Shown here piece by piece: positions 16,174-25,146 of a stretch of DNA of 41,105 nucleotides. The notes below the pieces were generated by a model. It was not told the DNA's origin. It ran no database searches and was given only the letters and a program-made list of their open reading frames with translations. This stretch comes from Coriobacteriia bacterium (GTDB taxonomy: Bacteria; Actinomycetota; Coriobacteriia; Anaerosomatales; PALSA-660). Location of the stretch: assembly GCA_025361505.1 (NCBI GenBank), contig JANYKZ010000016.1, forward strand, positions 1 to 41,105. The letters run 5' to 3'. Every line of letters begins with the position of its first letter. Within the stretch, counting starts at the first letter, position 1. Position numbers and translations under genes: made by a program.

Positions 16174-16928
16174 GATCGGGCCGTCTCCCGCCGGCGCAGA
16201 AGCGCCTCTCTTCCGCCCGCGAGAAGAAGACCGGCGAACAGCCCCGCGAGGAGCGCGGCCGCAAGCCGTGAGGCGAGCGCCGAGGTGCTCGAGGTCGCCG
16301 CCACGGTCGGCTCGCCCTGCAGCATGTACACGCTCGAGATCACGTCCACGACGTCCTTGGACTGGATGCGCGCCTCCTGCACCTGCCACAGCTTGAACTC
16401 GAGGTCGGAGCGCTGCCACGCGTCGAGCGTGGAGGAGTCCAGCGTCTTGCGCAGGCTCCCGATCGTCGCATCGGCCTCATCGACCGCCACCTGGTAGTTC
16501 GTGCGCTCGAGCTCCGTGCGCCGTGCGACGTAGTCGAGCACTACGGCGTCGGTCGCCCTCACGACGGCGAGTGCGGTGGCCCGATCCGCCGACCCGAATG
16601 CGACCAGCAGACGGTTCTGCGGATTGCCGAAGCCGGAGAGACGAACGCCGCTCACCGCGCTCGCCGGTACCCCGACGCTCGCCGCGACCGACGCCCGCAC
16701 CGACGCCGTCCCCACGTCGCGGACGACGTCGTCGGGGGTAGGCACCCCCTTGTAGCGGTTGAGCAGGGTCGTGTCGGCCACGAAGGTGGCCTGAGCCTGG
16801 TAGGTGGTCTTGGGGCCGCCGCCCGCGAGCGCCGCTCCCGCCAGGGCGGCGACCACCGTGATCACGACGAGCCACCACTCGCGCCTCACGGCCGCGCGCG
16901 CCGCCCGGATCATCTCTCCTGATTGCAT
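16170..16928 (-). CDS. Wzz-like chain-length / polysaccharide co-polymerase protein
   Basis: The 252-aa protein has the Wzz/CapA-like plan: a short cytoplasmic N-terminus, a membrane helix at about 19-36 (WWLVVITVVAALAGAALAGG), a central extracytoplasmic region with YQAQATFVADTTLLNRY and a helical segment (RRTELERTNYQVAVDEADATIGSLRKTLD), and a second helix near 217-238 before a basic tail. Such proteins set the length of polymers made by a Wzy-type polymerase, and the polymerase/ligase gene is immediately upstream. No tyrosine kinase domain is attached. AAGGAGG precedes the ATG at 16928. It overlaps the upstream gene by 19 bp and the downstream gene by 4 bp. Confidence 0.8.
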   Translation of the reverse strand: MQSGEMIRAARAAVRREWWLVVITVVAALAGAALAGGGPKTTYQAQATFVADTTLLNRYKGVPTPDDVVRDVGTASVRASVAASVGVPASAVSGVRLSGFGNPQNRLLVAFGSADRATALAVVRATDAVVLDYVARRTELERTNYQVAVDEADATIGSLRKTLDSSTLDAWQRSDLEFKLWQVQEARIQSKDVVDVISSVYMLQGEPTVAATSSTSALASRLAAALLAGLFAGLLLAGGREALLRRRETARS

Positions 16929-18304
16929 GCGACGTCCTCCTTCGGACTCCGTGCGAGACGCGTGACGACGACCGACAGGCCGAGGAACAGCCACAGGTAC
17001 TCGAAGAACAGATAGTACTCGAACAGCGTCCCGACCAGCAGCGTCACGGTCCCCGCCAGGACGGCCGCCCCGAGCGCGCCCCACCCATCCGGACGCCGCC
17101 GCCCGTAGAGGCCGACGAGGACACCGGCGAACAAGACTTCAGCGAGCAGGCCGGCGACGCCCGTCTCGGCGACCAGGGCGACGGGCAGTTGGTGCGGCTT
17201 CACGATCCCATAGGACGTCCCCGGGCGCCGGAAGCCCGGATAGGCCTTGTCGAACGCGCCAAGGCCGGTGCCGAACACAGGCCTCGCCGCGATCATGTCC
17301 AGGGCCGACGCGTTCATGTAGTACCGCGTCGCGATGGAGACGTCGGTGTCCACGTTGGTGATCGACGCCACGCGCGAACCGATCACGCCCGGCGCGAGTA
17401 CCGCTGTCGCCAGGGCGACGGCAAGAGTCCCCGACACCAGCCACGCCCGACGCCCCCGAGGCGCCGTCCAGAGCGCCGTGAGCACGCCCGCGACGGCGCA
17501 CACCCACCCGCCGCGTGAGTACGTCAGCACGAGCGTATACCCGGTCAGCGCCGCCGCGCCGCCCCAGAGCAGCGCCTCGCGTGGCCGACGCGCGTGCACC
17601 AGCATGACCAGCGACACGGCAACGATCGCGGCCAGCACGCCGGCGAAGTAGTTGGGGTCGTAGAAGAAGGCGCCGACCCTGCTGAACGTCACGACGTTGA
17701 AGGCGGCCTTGATCTGGCGGACCCATCCCACGTCGAACCCGGGCAGGAAGAACTGCGCGAGTCCGACCAGACTCAGTGCCGCGCCGATCGCCACGAGCCA
17801 AACGAGCAGACGGCGCAGGCCGGCGGCGTCCCTGATCCCGTTCGCGTACAGCAAGGCGAAGGACCAGAGGAAGACGACCCTCAGCAGCGACAGCGCCGTT
17901 GCGCCCGGCGCCAGCGAGAACGGCAACGACCACAGCCCCGCACCCACCAGAGCCGCGGCCGCCACGTCCATCCAGCCCAGGCGCGGCCACGACCTGTCGA
18001 CGACCAGCTTCCGCGCCCAGGCCGCCAGGCAGATGAGCAGCACGACGTGGAACGCGGTGACCGTGACCGGCGTCGTGATCAGACGGCCGAACGTATCGAG
18101 CGGAAGGGTGAAGAGCAGCGCCACCAAGCCGAACTCGAGGCGCCGGAACGTGAGCGCCGCGACGGCGAGCCCGGCGGAGAGAAGGGCGACGGTCTCCCAT
18201 CCCAGAGCGCCGCGCGCGACCATCGCGCCGATCGCCAGTCCGAGGAGGGCGGCTCCCCCACCGGCCAGAAGGACCCGCTGCCGTCCAGTGCCCTCCGGCC
18301 ACAT
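16910..18304 (-). CDS. O-antigen ligase / polymerase family membrane protein
   Basis: The 464-aa protein has about a dozen hydrophobic helices and a large extracytoplasmic loop with the Wzy_C/WaaL-type segment ASALDMIAARPVFGTGLGAF, followed by KPHQLPVALVAETGVAGLL, which carries the conserved His. The family either ligates undecaprenyl-linked glycans to an acceptor or polymerises repeat units; with a Wzz-like protein encoded next to it, polymerisation is the more likely role here. It starts 4 bp after the ABC exporter stop and overlaps the Wzz-like gene. In a Gram-positive-type cell the acceptor would be wall, lipid or protein, not lipid A. Confidence 0.85.
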   Translation of the reverse strand: MWPEGTGRQRVLLAGGGAALLGLAIGAMVARGALGWETVALLSAGLAVAALTFRRLEFGLVALLFTLPLDTFGRLITTPVTVTAFHVVLLICLAAWARKLVVDRSWPRLGWMDVAAAALVGAGLWSLPFSLAPGATALSLLRVVFLWSFALLYANGIRDAAGLRRLLVWLVAIGAALSLVGLAQFFLPGFDVGWVRQIKAAFNVVTFSRVGAFFYDPNYFAGVLAAIVAVSLVMLVHARRPREALLWGGAAALTGYTLVLTYSRGGWVCAVAGVLTALWTAPRGRRAWLVSGTLAVALATAVLAPGVIGSRVASITNVDTDVSIATRYYMNASALDMIAARPVFGTGLGAFDKAYPGFRRPGTSYGIVKPHQLPVALVAETGVAGLLAEVLFAGVLVGLYGRRRPDGWGALGAAVLAGTVTLLVGTLFEYYLFFEYLWLFLGLSVVVTRLARSPKEDVACNQER

Positions 18305-18308
18305 CGCG

Positions 18309-20120
18309 CTATCCGTAGATCTGCAGATCGAAGAGCTTCCGGTACGCCCCTTCGAGCTCGAGTAGCGTCTTGTGGGTCCCCGACTCGACGATGACGCCGC
18401 CCTCCAGCACGAGTATCTGGTCGGCGCGTTGAACGGTGGACAGACGGTGAGCGATGACGATGAGCGTGCGTGATCCCATCATCCGGTCCAGCGCCTTCTG
18501 GATGTACTGCTCGGACTCGGAGTCCAGCGCGCTCGTCGGCTCGTCGAGGATGAGGATGTCGGGGTCCTCGAGCAGGACCCGTGCGAGGGCGAGACGCTGA
18601 CGCTGACCGCCCGAGAGCCGGACGCCCCGGTCTCCGACCTGCGTCTCGAGACGGTCCGGAAGCTCGTCGACGAACTCGAGGCAGTAGGCATCCTCGAGCG
18701 CCTTCTCGACCTGCTCGGACGTGGGCACGCGCTCGAGCCCGTAACACAGGTTCTCGCGGATCGTCGTGTTGAACAGCAGCGCGTCCTGGGTCATGAACCC
18801 GACTCTGCGCCGCAGGCTGCGAAGATCGAATTCGCCGATCGGCACGCCGTCGATCAGGACCTCGCCGTGCGTCGCGTCCCTGAGCCGTGGGATCAGGTCG
18901 ACGAGGGTCGACTTGCCCGCGCCGGAGCGGCCGACGAGCGCGGTGAGCGAGCCGAGCGGGATCGTGAGGTTCACGTCGCGCAACACCAGGCGCTCTTCGG
19001 ACTCATCCGAATACGAGAAGCCGACCTCGCGCAGCTCGATGCACTCCTTGAGCGACTCGAACCGGCGCGTCCCGCCCTTGATCCGGCGGGCTTTGAGCGC
19101 ACGTGCGATCGTCGCGTGCACGATGTCGAGGCTGTCGACGTACGCCGCCAGGTTCTGCGCGCCTCCGCTGTAGTCCTTGGTCTTCGCGTTGAGGCGCAAC
19201 AGGATGAACAGGAACAGGCCGAGGCTGGCGAGCGTGATGTGGAGGTAGGTCACCCCGAAGAAGATGATGAAGAACGCCGCCAGCATGAGCGCGGGGTCCA
19301 CGGTGATCTCGACGGCCGCGCGCGCGACGGCGATCCGTACGGTCGCCATCTCGAGGTCGCGCACGACGGTCGTCACGTGCGTCGTCTCTTCCTCTTCCTG
19401 CCCCCGCATCTTGATGAGCCGGATGTTGCCGAGCCGTTCGCTGATGACCGACATCGCGAGGTTGTTGAGGACCGCCGCTTCCCCACCGTACGTGCGGGAG
19501 CGCTTGATGTTGCCGCGAATGATGAGGCTGATGCCCGCCATCGCGATCACAGTGATGAGCGTCAGCCACGGCTGCAACGCGAGCAGGATCACGACATAGA
19601 CGCCGATCGTTATCGCGGAGGCGATCTGGTTGACCCATTGCAGGATCGCCGCGCCCGCTCGACCGATGAGACCGGTCATCAGGCCGATCAGATTGCCCTG
19701 ACCCTCGGCGACGATGAAGGACAGGTCGCCGTGAACGATGGCTCCGAAGCCCTTCGACCGCAACCGGGTCACCGCGCGCTGCTGGACGGTGGCGAGGTAC
19801 CAGGCGTTCCAGAAGAACACCACCTGGCGCAGGATGATCGGCACGAACGCCATGATCAGCAGCGTGGCCAGGTTGATCGGCAGGTGGAGGAACACGCCGA
19901 CGGCGAGGAGCACCTTCCACACCGGCGAGGAGCTGCTCACGACGTTGGGGTCCTGAATGAAGGTGAGTACCGGCGACAGCATGCCGATGCCGATGCCTTC
20001 GAACCCTGCGAACAGGACCACTTGCCCGACGAGCAGGCCCATCTCGAACTTGGTGAGTGACGCCTTGCGGCTCATGTCGCGAAGGGCGCGCAAGGGATTC
20101 ATGCGGGGGGTACGGGCCAC
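18309..20120 (-). CDS. ABC exporter, lipid-linked oligosaccharide flippase-like (MsbA/PglK type)
   Basis: The 603-aa half-transporter fuses an exporter membrane domain (about 25-345, six helices, for example LLVGQVVLFAGFEGIGIGML and VIAMAGISLII) to an ATPase domain. The ATPase has Walker A GRSGAGKST (397-405), signature LSGGQ (502-506), Walker B ILILDE (522-527) and H-loop AHRLSTV. As first gene of the glycan operon it most likely flips the lipid-linked repeat unit, like PglK. The start is a GTG at 20120 preceded by AAAGGA at good spacing; an internal ATG at 20102 has no such site. The 145-bp upstream gap holds a TACAAT -10 candidate. It could alternatively export another lipid or a peptide. 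Confidence 0.87.
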   Translation of the reverse strand: MARTPRMNPLRALRDMSRKASLTKFEMGLLVGQVVLFAGFEGIGIGMLSPVLTFIQDPNVVSSSSPVWKVLLAVGVFLHLPINLATLLIMAFVPIILRQVVFFWNAWYLATVQQRAVTRLRSKGFGAIVHGDLSFIVAEGQGNLIGLMTGLIGRAGAAILQWVNQIASAITIGVYVVILLALQPWLTLITVIAMAGISLIIRGNIKRSRTYGGEAAVLNNLAMSVISERLGNIRLIKMRGQEEEETTHVTTVVRDLEMATVRIAVARAAVEITVDPALMLAAFFIIFFGVTYLHITLASLGLFLFILLRLNAKTKDYSGGAQNLAAYVDSLDIVHATIARALKARRIKGGTRRFESLKECIELREVGFSYSDESEERLVLRDVNLTIPLGSLTALVGRSGAGKSTLVDLIPRLRDATHGEVLIDGVPIGEFDLRSLRRRVGFMTQDALLFNTTIRENLCYGLERVPTSEQVEKALEDAYCLEFVDELPDRLETQVGDRGVRLSGGQRQRLALARVLLEDPDILILDEPTSALDSESEQYIQKALDRMMGSRTLIVIAHRLSTVQRADQILVLEGGVIVESGTHKTLLELEGAYRKLFDLQIYG

Positions 20121-20203
20121 ATTCGGTCCTTTACATCGGGAGAAGGCCGCGGGCGGCGATGCGAGGGAAGCGATCCGAGCGAGGCAGCATCGACGCGTGC
20201 TCG

Positions 20204-20209
20204 ATTGTA
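20204..20209 (-). promoter_or_regulatory. Candidate -10 box of the glycan/PNP/ahcY operon
   Basis: Minus strand TACAAT (5/6) lies about 84 nt upstream of the GTG at 20120. No clear -35 box is seen. It is the same -10 sequence as the one at 2397-2402. Confidence 0.38.
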
Positions 20210-20265
20210 CACGCAGCTCCGGCCACGCCCGCTCCCGGCACGGGACCGTTACTCAGGCGTCGCGC

Positions 20266-22359
20266 TCAGGGTGCGAGCACATCGAAGGCGTCGATCCCGA
20301 CCCGGTAGCCCAGGGACCGGGGCGCCTTCTGGTACAAAGCGGCGATCCTGAGCTTGTGGACGCCGGCCGGGATGACCCCCGAGTCCCACAGGGCCAGCCG
20401 GTAGCCCGCCGATGCGGCGTAGAGGTCCACGGTGACCGGGCGGGCGCCATCCAGGGACACGGTCGCCTTGCCGAAGCGAACGCCGCGGCTGCCGATCCAC
20501 TTGACCCGGCTGCCGGTGAACGTCAGCGTGGCCACGCTCGAGCTGTAACTCGCCTGGCGGTACGCTCCGGCCGACAGGAGCGGCTGGAAGTACCTCGTCC
20601 ATCCCTGTGAGTACGAGATGGCGGCGGCGTCCTCTTCGATACGGCTCCAGGTCGGCGGCTTCGGAACCGTCACGAGCGTCCCGACGAGGTCCACCGCGTC
20701 GATCCCCACGTTCGACCCCGTGGCGGTCGAACGGTGACTTCCGAGCACCCTCACGACCAGCGTGTGGGTGGCGTCGGCGCTCAGACCGGCCTTCGTCCAG
20801 ATGATCTGCTTGTAGTGGGTGGTCGAGGCGTAGAGGTCGACCGTTACGACCCGGGTCCCGTCGAGGTAGACGTCGGCCTTCCCGAACGACTTGGCCGTCG
20901 TGCCGATCCACGAAACGGTCGTCCCCTTGAAGCACACGGTCGTCTGCGCTCCCGCGCGCGAGGCGTAGCGGTAGTCGCCGCCCGAGAGCGCGGTCCCCTT
21001 GACCAGGGTCCACGAACCCGACCACACGAGGCGCGGGTCCGTCTGCTCGAATCGGGTCCCGACCGGCGGCGGGTCCTTGGCGACCACGGTGAACGCCGAC
21101 GACTTGAGACCGAGCGCGTGCTGCAATTCGGGGCCCTTGAGGGTGGACGTCTTGCCGTTGGACCATCGCAGCGTGACGTAGCGGATGAACCCGGAGGTGC
21201 CGGCCTGGGTCGAGACGCCGGTCACGGTCGCCGGAGCTGCGAAGGAGTCGGACACGTAGTGCGTGCGGACCTTCTCCGCGAGGGCGGTGCCGGAGATGCT
21301 CGTCGTGGGCCAGCGGTAGTTCGGACTCCCGGTGTCGGCGTCCGTGACCGTCGTGTAGTAGACCGGTGAAAGATCGTCTGCGCTGTCGGTGAACCAGACG
21401 TCCTTGCTGTTGGCGGTCCGGCCGCCGCTGCTGCTCGAGAAGTACGTCTTCACGACGGAGGAGCCGTAGGTCACGACCCGGTTGACCGTCGCGGCGACCG
21501 CGGCGTCCGTTCGGTCCGCCTCGTGGCGGCTCGACCCGTCGGCGGAACCGTTGTAGACCTGCGACATCGTCGTGCAGTAGAGGACCGAACCGCTGGCCGC
21601 GGCGTCGAACGCGTAGCTGCGGGCGGCGACCGCTTGCGCCTTCAGGGCTTCCATCGCCCAACTCGACGGGCTCTCCCGAGGGACCACGCCCCGGAGGTAG
21701 TCTTCCATCCCGACGTAGTCGATCGCGTGCCCGGCTGTCGAGCTCGAGGGCACGAAGCGGACGAGCCCGCGCCACGCGATCGACGACTCGGCGAACGGAC
21801 CGCTGGGGGACAGGACCCTGACCATCGAAGCCGACTGCGCCCCGACACCGGCGATGGCCGATCCGCCGAACGACCGGAGGACCGTGGACGCGCTGTGCTT
21901 CTTCGTCGCAGAGTCGTAGTGGTCTTTGCGGAGCACGGCGCCCTGGGAGTCGAAGGTGATCCAGGCGGATGCTCCCGGAGAGATCGAGTACGTCTTCGCC
22001 GGGTCGGTCAGCGCCGTGACCGTGAGAGTGGCAGAGCTGCTGGCCGCCGAGATCCACCACGATGTGCGCGCGCTCTTGGAGGCGTCGATGTCCACCTTGA
22101 CGGTCAGATTCGAGCGCGTGCCCAGGTCCGTCTGCTGGAAGTAGTGCGCGAGGATCCATCCATAGGTCTGCCCCTGGTCGGCGAAGCCCTTCGCACCGTA
22201 CTGGCTCAGGCCGATGCCATGACCCCACCCGCGACCGTTCACGAGGAATGTCGTGTCCGCGAACGCCCGGGGTGGCGCGACGAACGATGCGCACGCCACC
22301 ACGGTCGCGGCGACGCAGAGACAACGAGAAAGGAAGCGCTGTGCGCGGTGATCTGACAT
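20266..22359 (-). CDS. Secreted SpoIID/LytB domain protein with two C-terminal repeat modules
   Basis: The 697-aa protein has a signal peptide with likely cleavage after AFA (residue 34). The motif GRGWGHGIGLSQYGAKG (42-58) follows directly, as in actinobacterial members where this motif precedes the core. The SpoIID core contains DYLRGVVPRESPSSWAMEAL, KAQAVAARSYAF and YFSSSSGG with TANSKDVW. SpoIID proteins are lytic transglycosylases or amidase enhancers acting on peptidoglycan. About residues 440-566 and 576-697 are two homologous jelly-roll-like modules, each with the pattern V(S/K)WIG, FGKA(D/T)V, LDG(T/A)R, TVDLYA and G(S/Y)xVGIDA(V/F)D(L/V); they may bind wall glycan. GGGAGG precedes the ATG. 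It is transcribed away from the plus-strand glycan genes. Confidence 0.88.
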   Translation of the reverse strand: MSDHRAQRFLSRCLCVAATVVACASFVAPPRAFADTTFLVNGRGWGHGIGLSQYGAKGFADQGQTYGWILAHYFQQTDLGTRSNLTVKVDIDASKSARTSWWISAASSSATLTVTALTDPAKTYSISPGASAWITFDSQGAVLRKDHYDSATKKHSASTVLRSFGGSAIAGVGAQSASMVRVLSPSGPFAESSIAWRGLVRFVPSSSTAGHAIDYVGMEDYLRGVVPRESPSSWAMEALKAQAVAARSYAFDAAASGSVLYCTTMSQVYNGSADGSSRHEADRTDAAVAATVNRVVTYGSSVVKTYFSSSSGGRTANSKDVWFTDSADDLSPVYYTTVTDADTGSPNYRWPTTSISGTALAEKVRTHYVSDSFAAPATVTGVSTQAGTSGFIRYVTLRWSNGKTSTLKGPELQHALGLKSSAFTVVAKDPPPVGTRFEQTDPRLVWSGSWTLVKGTALSGGDYRYASRAGAQTTVCFKGTTVSWIGTTAKSFGKADVYLDGTRVVTVDLYASTTHYKQIIWTKAGLSADATHTLVVRVLGSHRSTATGSNVGIDAVDLVGTLVTVPKPPTWSRIEEDAAAISYSQGWTRYFQPLLSAGAYRQASYSSSVATLTFTGSRVKWIGSRGVRFGKATVSLDGARPVTVDLYAASAGYRLALWDSGVIPAGVHKLRIAALYQKAPRSLGYRVGIDAFDVLAP

Positions 22360-22474
22360 AGAGGCCACGACCTCCCGTGCTGCGAATGGAACGACTGCGA
22401 CTGGTGATCCGGCGGCCTGCACGGCGAATAAGAGCGCCGAGCCTGCGTGGTCAGTCTACCACTCCGGTCAGTGA

Positions 22475-22497
22475 GCGGGCCTCCTGAGGCCGCCCGC
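22475..22497. promoter_or_regulatory. Palindrome in the divergent region between the SpoIID gene and the plus-strand glycan genes
   Basis: GCGGGC and GCCCGC arms enclose an inner GCCTC/GAGGC pair. It lies in the 207-bp divergent promoter region, so it could be an operator for both directions. No known consensus is claimed. Confidence 0.3.
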
Positions 22498-22525
22498 CGA
22501 CGCGGTCGGGTATCCACGCGTCGTC

Positions 22526-22531
22526 TATACT
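22526..22531 (+). promoter_or_regulatory. Candidate -10 box for the plus-strand glycosyltransferase operon
   Basis: TATACT (5/6) lies 35 bp before the ATG at 22567, giving a predicted leader of about 30 nt. The -35 region is weak. Confidence 0.42.
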
Positions 22532-22566
22532 CACGGCTGTCGCGACAGGCCACCGATGGAGGTTCC

Positions 22567-23718
22567 ATGCCCGAGATGAGCGCCGCGAACGGTGCAGCGC
22601 CTGTCCGTGTGTGCATGCGCGTGAACAACGACTACACCAACGACGCCCGCGTGCGGCGAGAGGCAGAGACGCTCGCCGCGGCCGGCTACGACGTCTCCGT
22701 GGTCGCGGACGCGAGACCGGACCAGCCCCAACGCGAAGTGCTCGAAGGCGTTCGTGTGCATCGCGTCCGCAAGACGAGCCGCGTCCCGTACTGGAGCATC
22801 ATCGGCCCCCTTCTTGAGGAACGCGCGGACATCTACCACGCGCACGACATCGACTCCCTGTTCCCCTGTCTCGCGGCCTCGCGGCTCTCACGCCGTCGCG
22901 CGCGCGTGGTCTACGACTCACACGAGCTCTGGATGGCGCACGCCGCGGACAAGATGCACGCTCGGCGCAGGTTCCTGCGCCGGTTCGAAGGGCCGATGCT
23001 CAGGCTTGCTGACGCGCTCGTCAGCGTGTCGCCGGCCATCGTGGAGCGCATCGCCGGACGGTACCGCTTCGCGGGGCTCACCGAGACGCTCCTCAACACG
23101 CCGCGCGCGTACACGGACGAGGAGCTGGCGCCCGCGTGGGCCGCCCGGGACGCCGATCCGATCGTCCGCATCGCGTACGTCTCCGTCTTCCAGGAGGGAC
23201 GCGGGGCCGTGCAGCTCATCCAGGCGCTCGAGTACCTTCCCGACGACCACGTCGTGGAGCTGATCGGGAACATGCCGCAGCCCGAGTACGAGCGGAAGCT
23301 GCACGAGGCCGCGCGCCCGTTCGGCGACCGGGTCGTCTTCGTCGGACGGATCCCGGGGTCCGAGGTCGTCCCGCGCCTGGCGGCCGCGAAGCTCTCGGCC
23401 GTCCTGATCGAGCCGATCTCCGAGAGCTACCGGCTCTCCGCCCCGAACAAGATGTTCGAGTCGTTCGCCGCCGGGACGCCGACGGTGGCCTCCGACCTGC
23501 CCATGATCGCCCGCCTCACGCGCGAGGAGGACGCGGGCGTGATCTGCGACCCCGCGGACCCGGTCGACATCGCCCGCGCCGTCGTCGAGGCGCTTGGCCG
23601 CATCGACGAGTTGCGTCGCAACGCGCGCGCCGCGGCCGGCCGCTACAACTGGGACGCCGAGCGCACCAAGCTGCTGGCGCTCTACCGGGAGTTGGGCCCG
23701 ACGGGCGGCACGCGCTGA
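22567..23718 (+). CDS. Glycosyltransferase, GT4-like
   Basis: The 383-aa GT-B protein starts with RVCMRVNNDYTNDARVRREA, characteristic of a group of GT4 enzymes, then IYHAHDIDSLFPCLAA and VVYDSHELWM in the acceptor domain. The donor domain has RIAYVSVFQEGRGAVQLIQAL, VVFVGRIPGSEVVPRLAAAK, and a motif region SAPNKMFESFAAGTPTVASDLP. The ATG is supported by GGAGG 5 nt upstream. It is the first of three plus-strand glycan genes, followed after 110 bp by a nucleotide-sugar dehydrogenase. Sugar specificity is unknown. Confidence 0.88.
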   Translation: MPEMSAANGAAPVRVCMRVNNDYTNDARVRREAETLAAAGYDVSVVADARPDQPQREVLEGVRVHRVRKTSRVPYWSIIGPLLEERADIYHAHDIDSLFPCLAASRLSRRRARVVYDSHELWMAHAADKMHARRRFLRRFEGPMLRLADALVSVSPAIVERIAGRYRFAGLTETLLNTPRAYTDEELAPAWAARDADPIVRIAYVSVFQEGRGAVQLIQALEYLPDDHVVELIGNMPQPEYERKLHEAARPFGDRVVFVGRIPGSEVVPRLAAAKLSAVLIEPISESYRLSAPNKMFESFAAGTPTVASDLPMIARLTREEDAGVICDPADPVDIARAVVEALGRIDELRRNARAAAGRYNWDAERTKLLALYRELGPTGGTR

Positions 23719-23760
23719 CTTCAGCCGAGGCGCCCGGCTCGCGACGTGACGGTCGAGTGA

Positions 23761-23787
23761 CGCCGGGCCCGAGTGCGTGGCCCGGTG
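23761..23787 (+). terminator. Hairpin between glycosyltransferase and dehydrogenase genes
   Basis: CGCCGGGCC pairs with GGCCCGGTG (9 bp, one G-U) around a 9-nt loop, 43 nt after the stop at 23718. It lacks a T-run, so it may only reduce transcription into the next gene or stabilise the upstream mRNA. Confidence 0.4.
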
Positions 23788-23828
23788 TGATACGGTCTTT
23801 GACGACATCGGGCGCGGACAGGGGAACC

Positions 23829-25133
23829 ATGAACGTCACCGTCATCGGGACCGGGTACGTCGGCCTCATCCAGGGGGCCTGCCTCGCCGACGTCGGCCAC
23901 ACCGTCACGTGCGTGGATGTGGACGAGACGAAGCTCGCCCTCCTGCGCGGCGGCGTCAGCCCCATCTACGAGCCCGGGATCGACGAGTTGCTCGCGCGCA
24001 CCATCGGCTCGGGGCGCCTGCGTTTCGCCACCCCCGAGGAGACGCTCGGCTCGCTGCTCGGCGACGTCGTGTTCGTCGCGGTCGGGACCCCGAGCGCCGC
24101 GAACGGCGCCGCCGATCTGAACGCCGTGCGCATCGTCGTCGGGCAGATCGCCGACTCCGCCGATCACGATCTGGTGGTGGTCATGAAGTCGACGGTGCCG
24201 CCGGGCACAGGGCGCGCCCTCGCCCGCCGGTTCCTCGACGGCGCGGGCCCGAAGCTGTCCTACGTGTCGAACCCGGAGTTCCTGCGCGAGGGCCGCGCGA
24301 TCGAGGACTGGTACCACACCGACCGCATCGTCCTCGGTGGGGACGATCCCGCCGCGCTCGAGACGGTCGCGTCCCTCTACGGCACCTTGGACGCTCCCGT
24401 CATCGCCACCGACGTCGCGAGTGCCGAGACCATCAAGTACGCATCGAACGCGTTCCTCTCCACCAAGATCAGCTTCATCAACGAGATGGCGAACCTCTGT
24501 GACTGCGTCGGGGCCGACATCGATGCGGTGTCGCGCGGCGTCGGGCTCGATCCGCGGATCGGCCCCCAGTTCCTGCACGCCGGCATCGGCTACGGGGGTT
24601 CGTGCTTCCCGAAGGACGTCCGCGCCCTCGACTTCATCTCGGCGATGAACGGCTACAGCTTCGAGCTCATGAAGGCCGTCATCGAGGTGAACGGCCGTCA
24701 GCGTCTGCTGCCGGTGATCTCCCTGTCGCGCGCGATCGGCTCACTTGCCGACCGCCGGATCGCCGTGCTCGGCCTCACCTTCAAGCCCGACACCGACGAC
24801 GTGCGCGAGTCTCCCGCGCTCGACATCGTCCCGCTCCTCATCGAGGAGGGTGCCGAAGTTCGCGCCTACGACCCCCTGGCGGCACCGGTGTCGCTCGGCC
24901 GCGGCGTGCGCGTCGACGACGTGTGGAGCGCACTCGAGGGCGCGAGCGCCGCGGTGCTCGTGACGGAGTGGCCGGAGCTGGTCGGCCTCGACTGGGCCCG
25001 CGTCGCATCCGCCATGGTCGAGCCCAAGATCGTCTTCGACGGCCGCAACGCGCTCGACGCCGACGCGGTGCGGGCGGCGGGTCTCGTCTACATGGCCGTG
25101 GGCCGCGAAGGCCTGCACCGGGCCGGACTGTAG
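23829..25133 (+). CDS. UDP-glucose 6-dehydrogenase-type nucleotide-sugar dehydrogenase
   Basis: The 434-aa enzyme oxidises a UDP-hexose to the uronic acid with two NAD molecules, most likely UDP-glucose to UDP-glucuronate. It has the N-terminal dinucleotide fold IGTGYVGLIQGACLAD, the VGTPS segment, VMKSTVPPGTG, NPEFLREG(R)AIEDW, KYASNAFLSTKISFINE and the active-site GGSCFPKD with Cys259. The C-terminal GLTFKPDTDDVRESPAL completes the pattern. Length is normal. The ATG at 23829 is taken; GGGG lies upstream. It sits between two glycosyltransferases. It is distinct from the second dehydrogenase at 34498-35793, whose motif (GGHCIPIDP) marks the UDP-GlcNAc class. GDP-mannose dehydrogenase is the main alternative. 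Confidence 0.93.
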   Translation: MNVTVIGTGYVGLIQGACLADVGHTVTCVDVDETKLALLRGGVSPIYEPGIDELLARTIGSGRLRFATPEETLGSLLGDVVFVAVGTPSAANGAADLNAVRIVVGQIADSADHDLVVVMKSTVPPGTGRALARRFLDGAGPKLSYVSNPEFLREGRAIEDWYHTDRIVLGGDDPAALETVASLYGTLDAPVIATDVASAETIKYASNAFLSTKISFINEMANLCDCVGADIDAVSRGVGLDPRIGPQFLHAGIGYGGSCFPKDVRALDFISAMNGYSFELMKAVIEVNGRQRLLPVISLSRAIGSLADRRIAVLGLTFKPDTDDVRESPALDIVPLLIEEGAEVRAYDPLAAPVSLGRGVRVDDVWSALEGASAAVLVTEWPELVGLDWARVASAMVEPKIVFDGRNALDADAVRAAGLVYMAVGREGLHRAGL

Positions 25134-25146
25134 AGGGAGGCCGCGC

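Noticed and set aside
14971-16419. 482-residue version of the glycosyltransferase starting at 16419
   Set aside because: The first 82 residues lie antiphase over the Wzz-like gene, are low-complexity, and the GTG at 16173 overlapping the previous stop is a far better start.
13615-16497. 960-codon open frame on the plus strand
   Set aside because: Antisense shadow of the two glycosyltransferase genes and the PNP gene; Arg-rich, motif-free translation and no suitable ribosome binding site.
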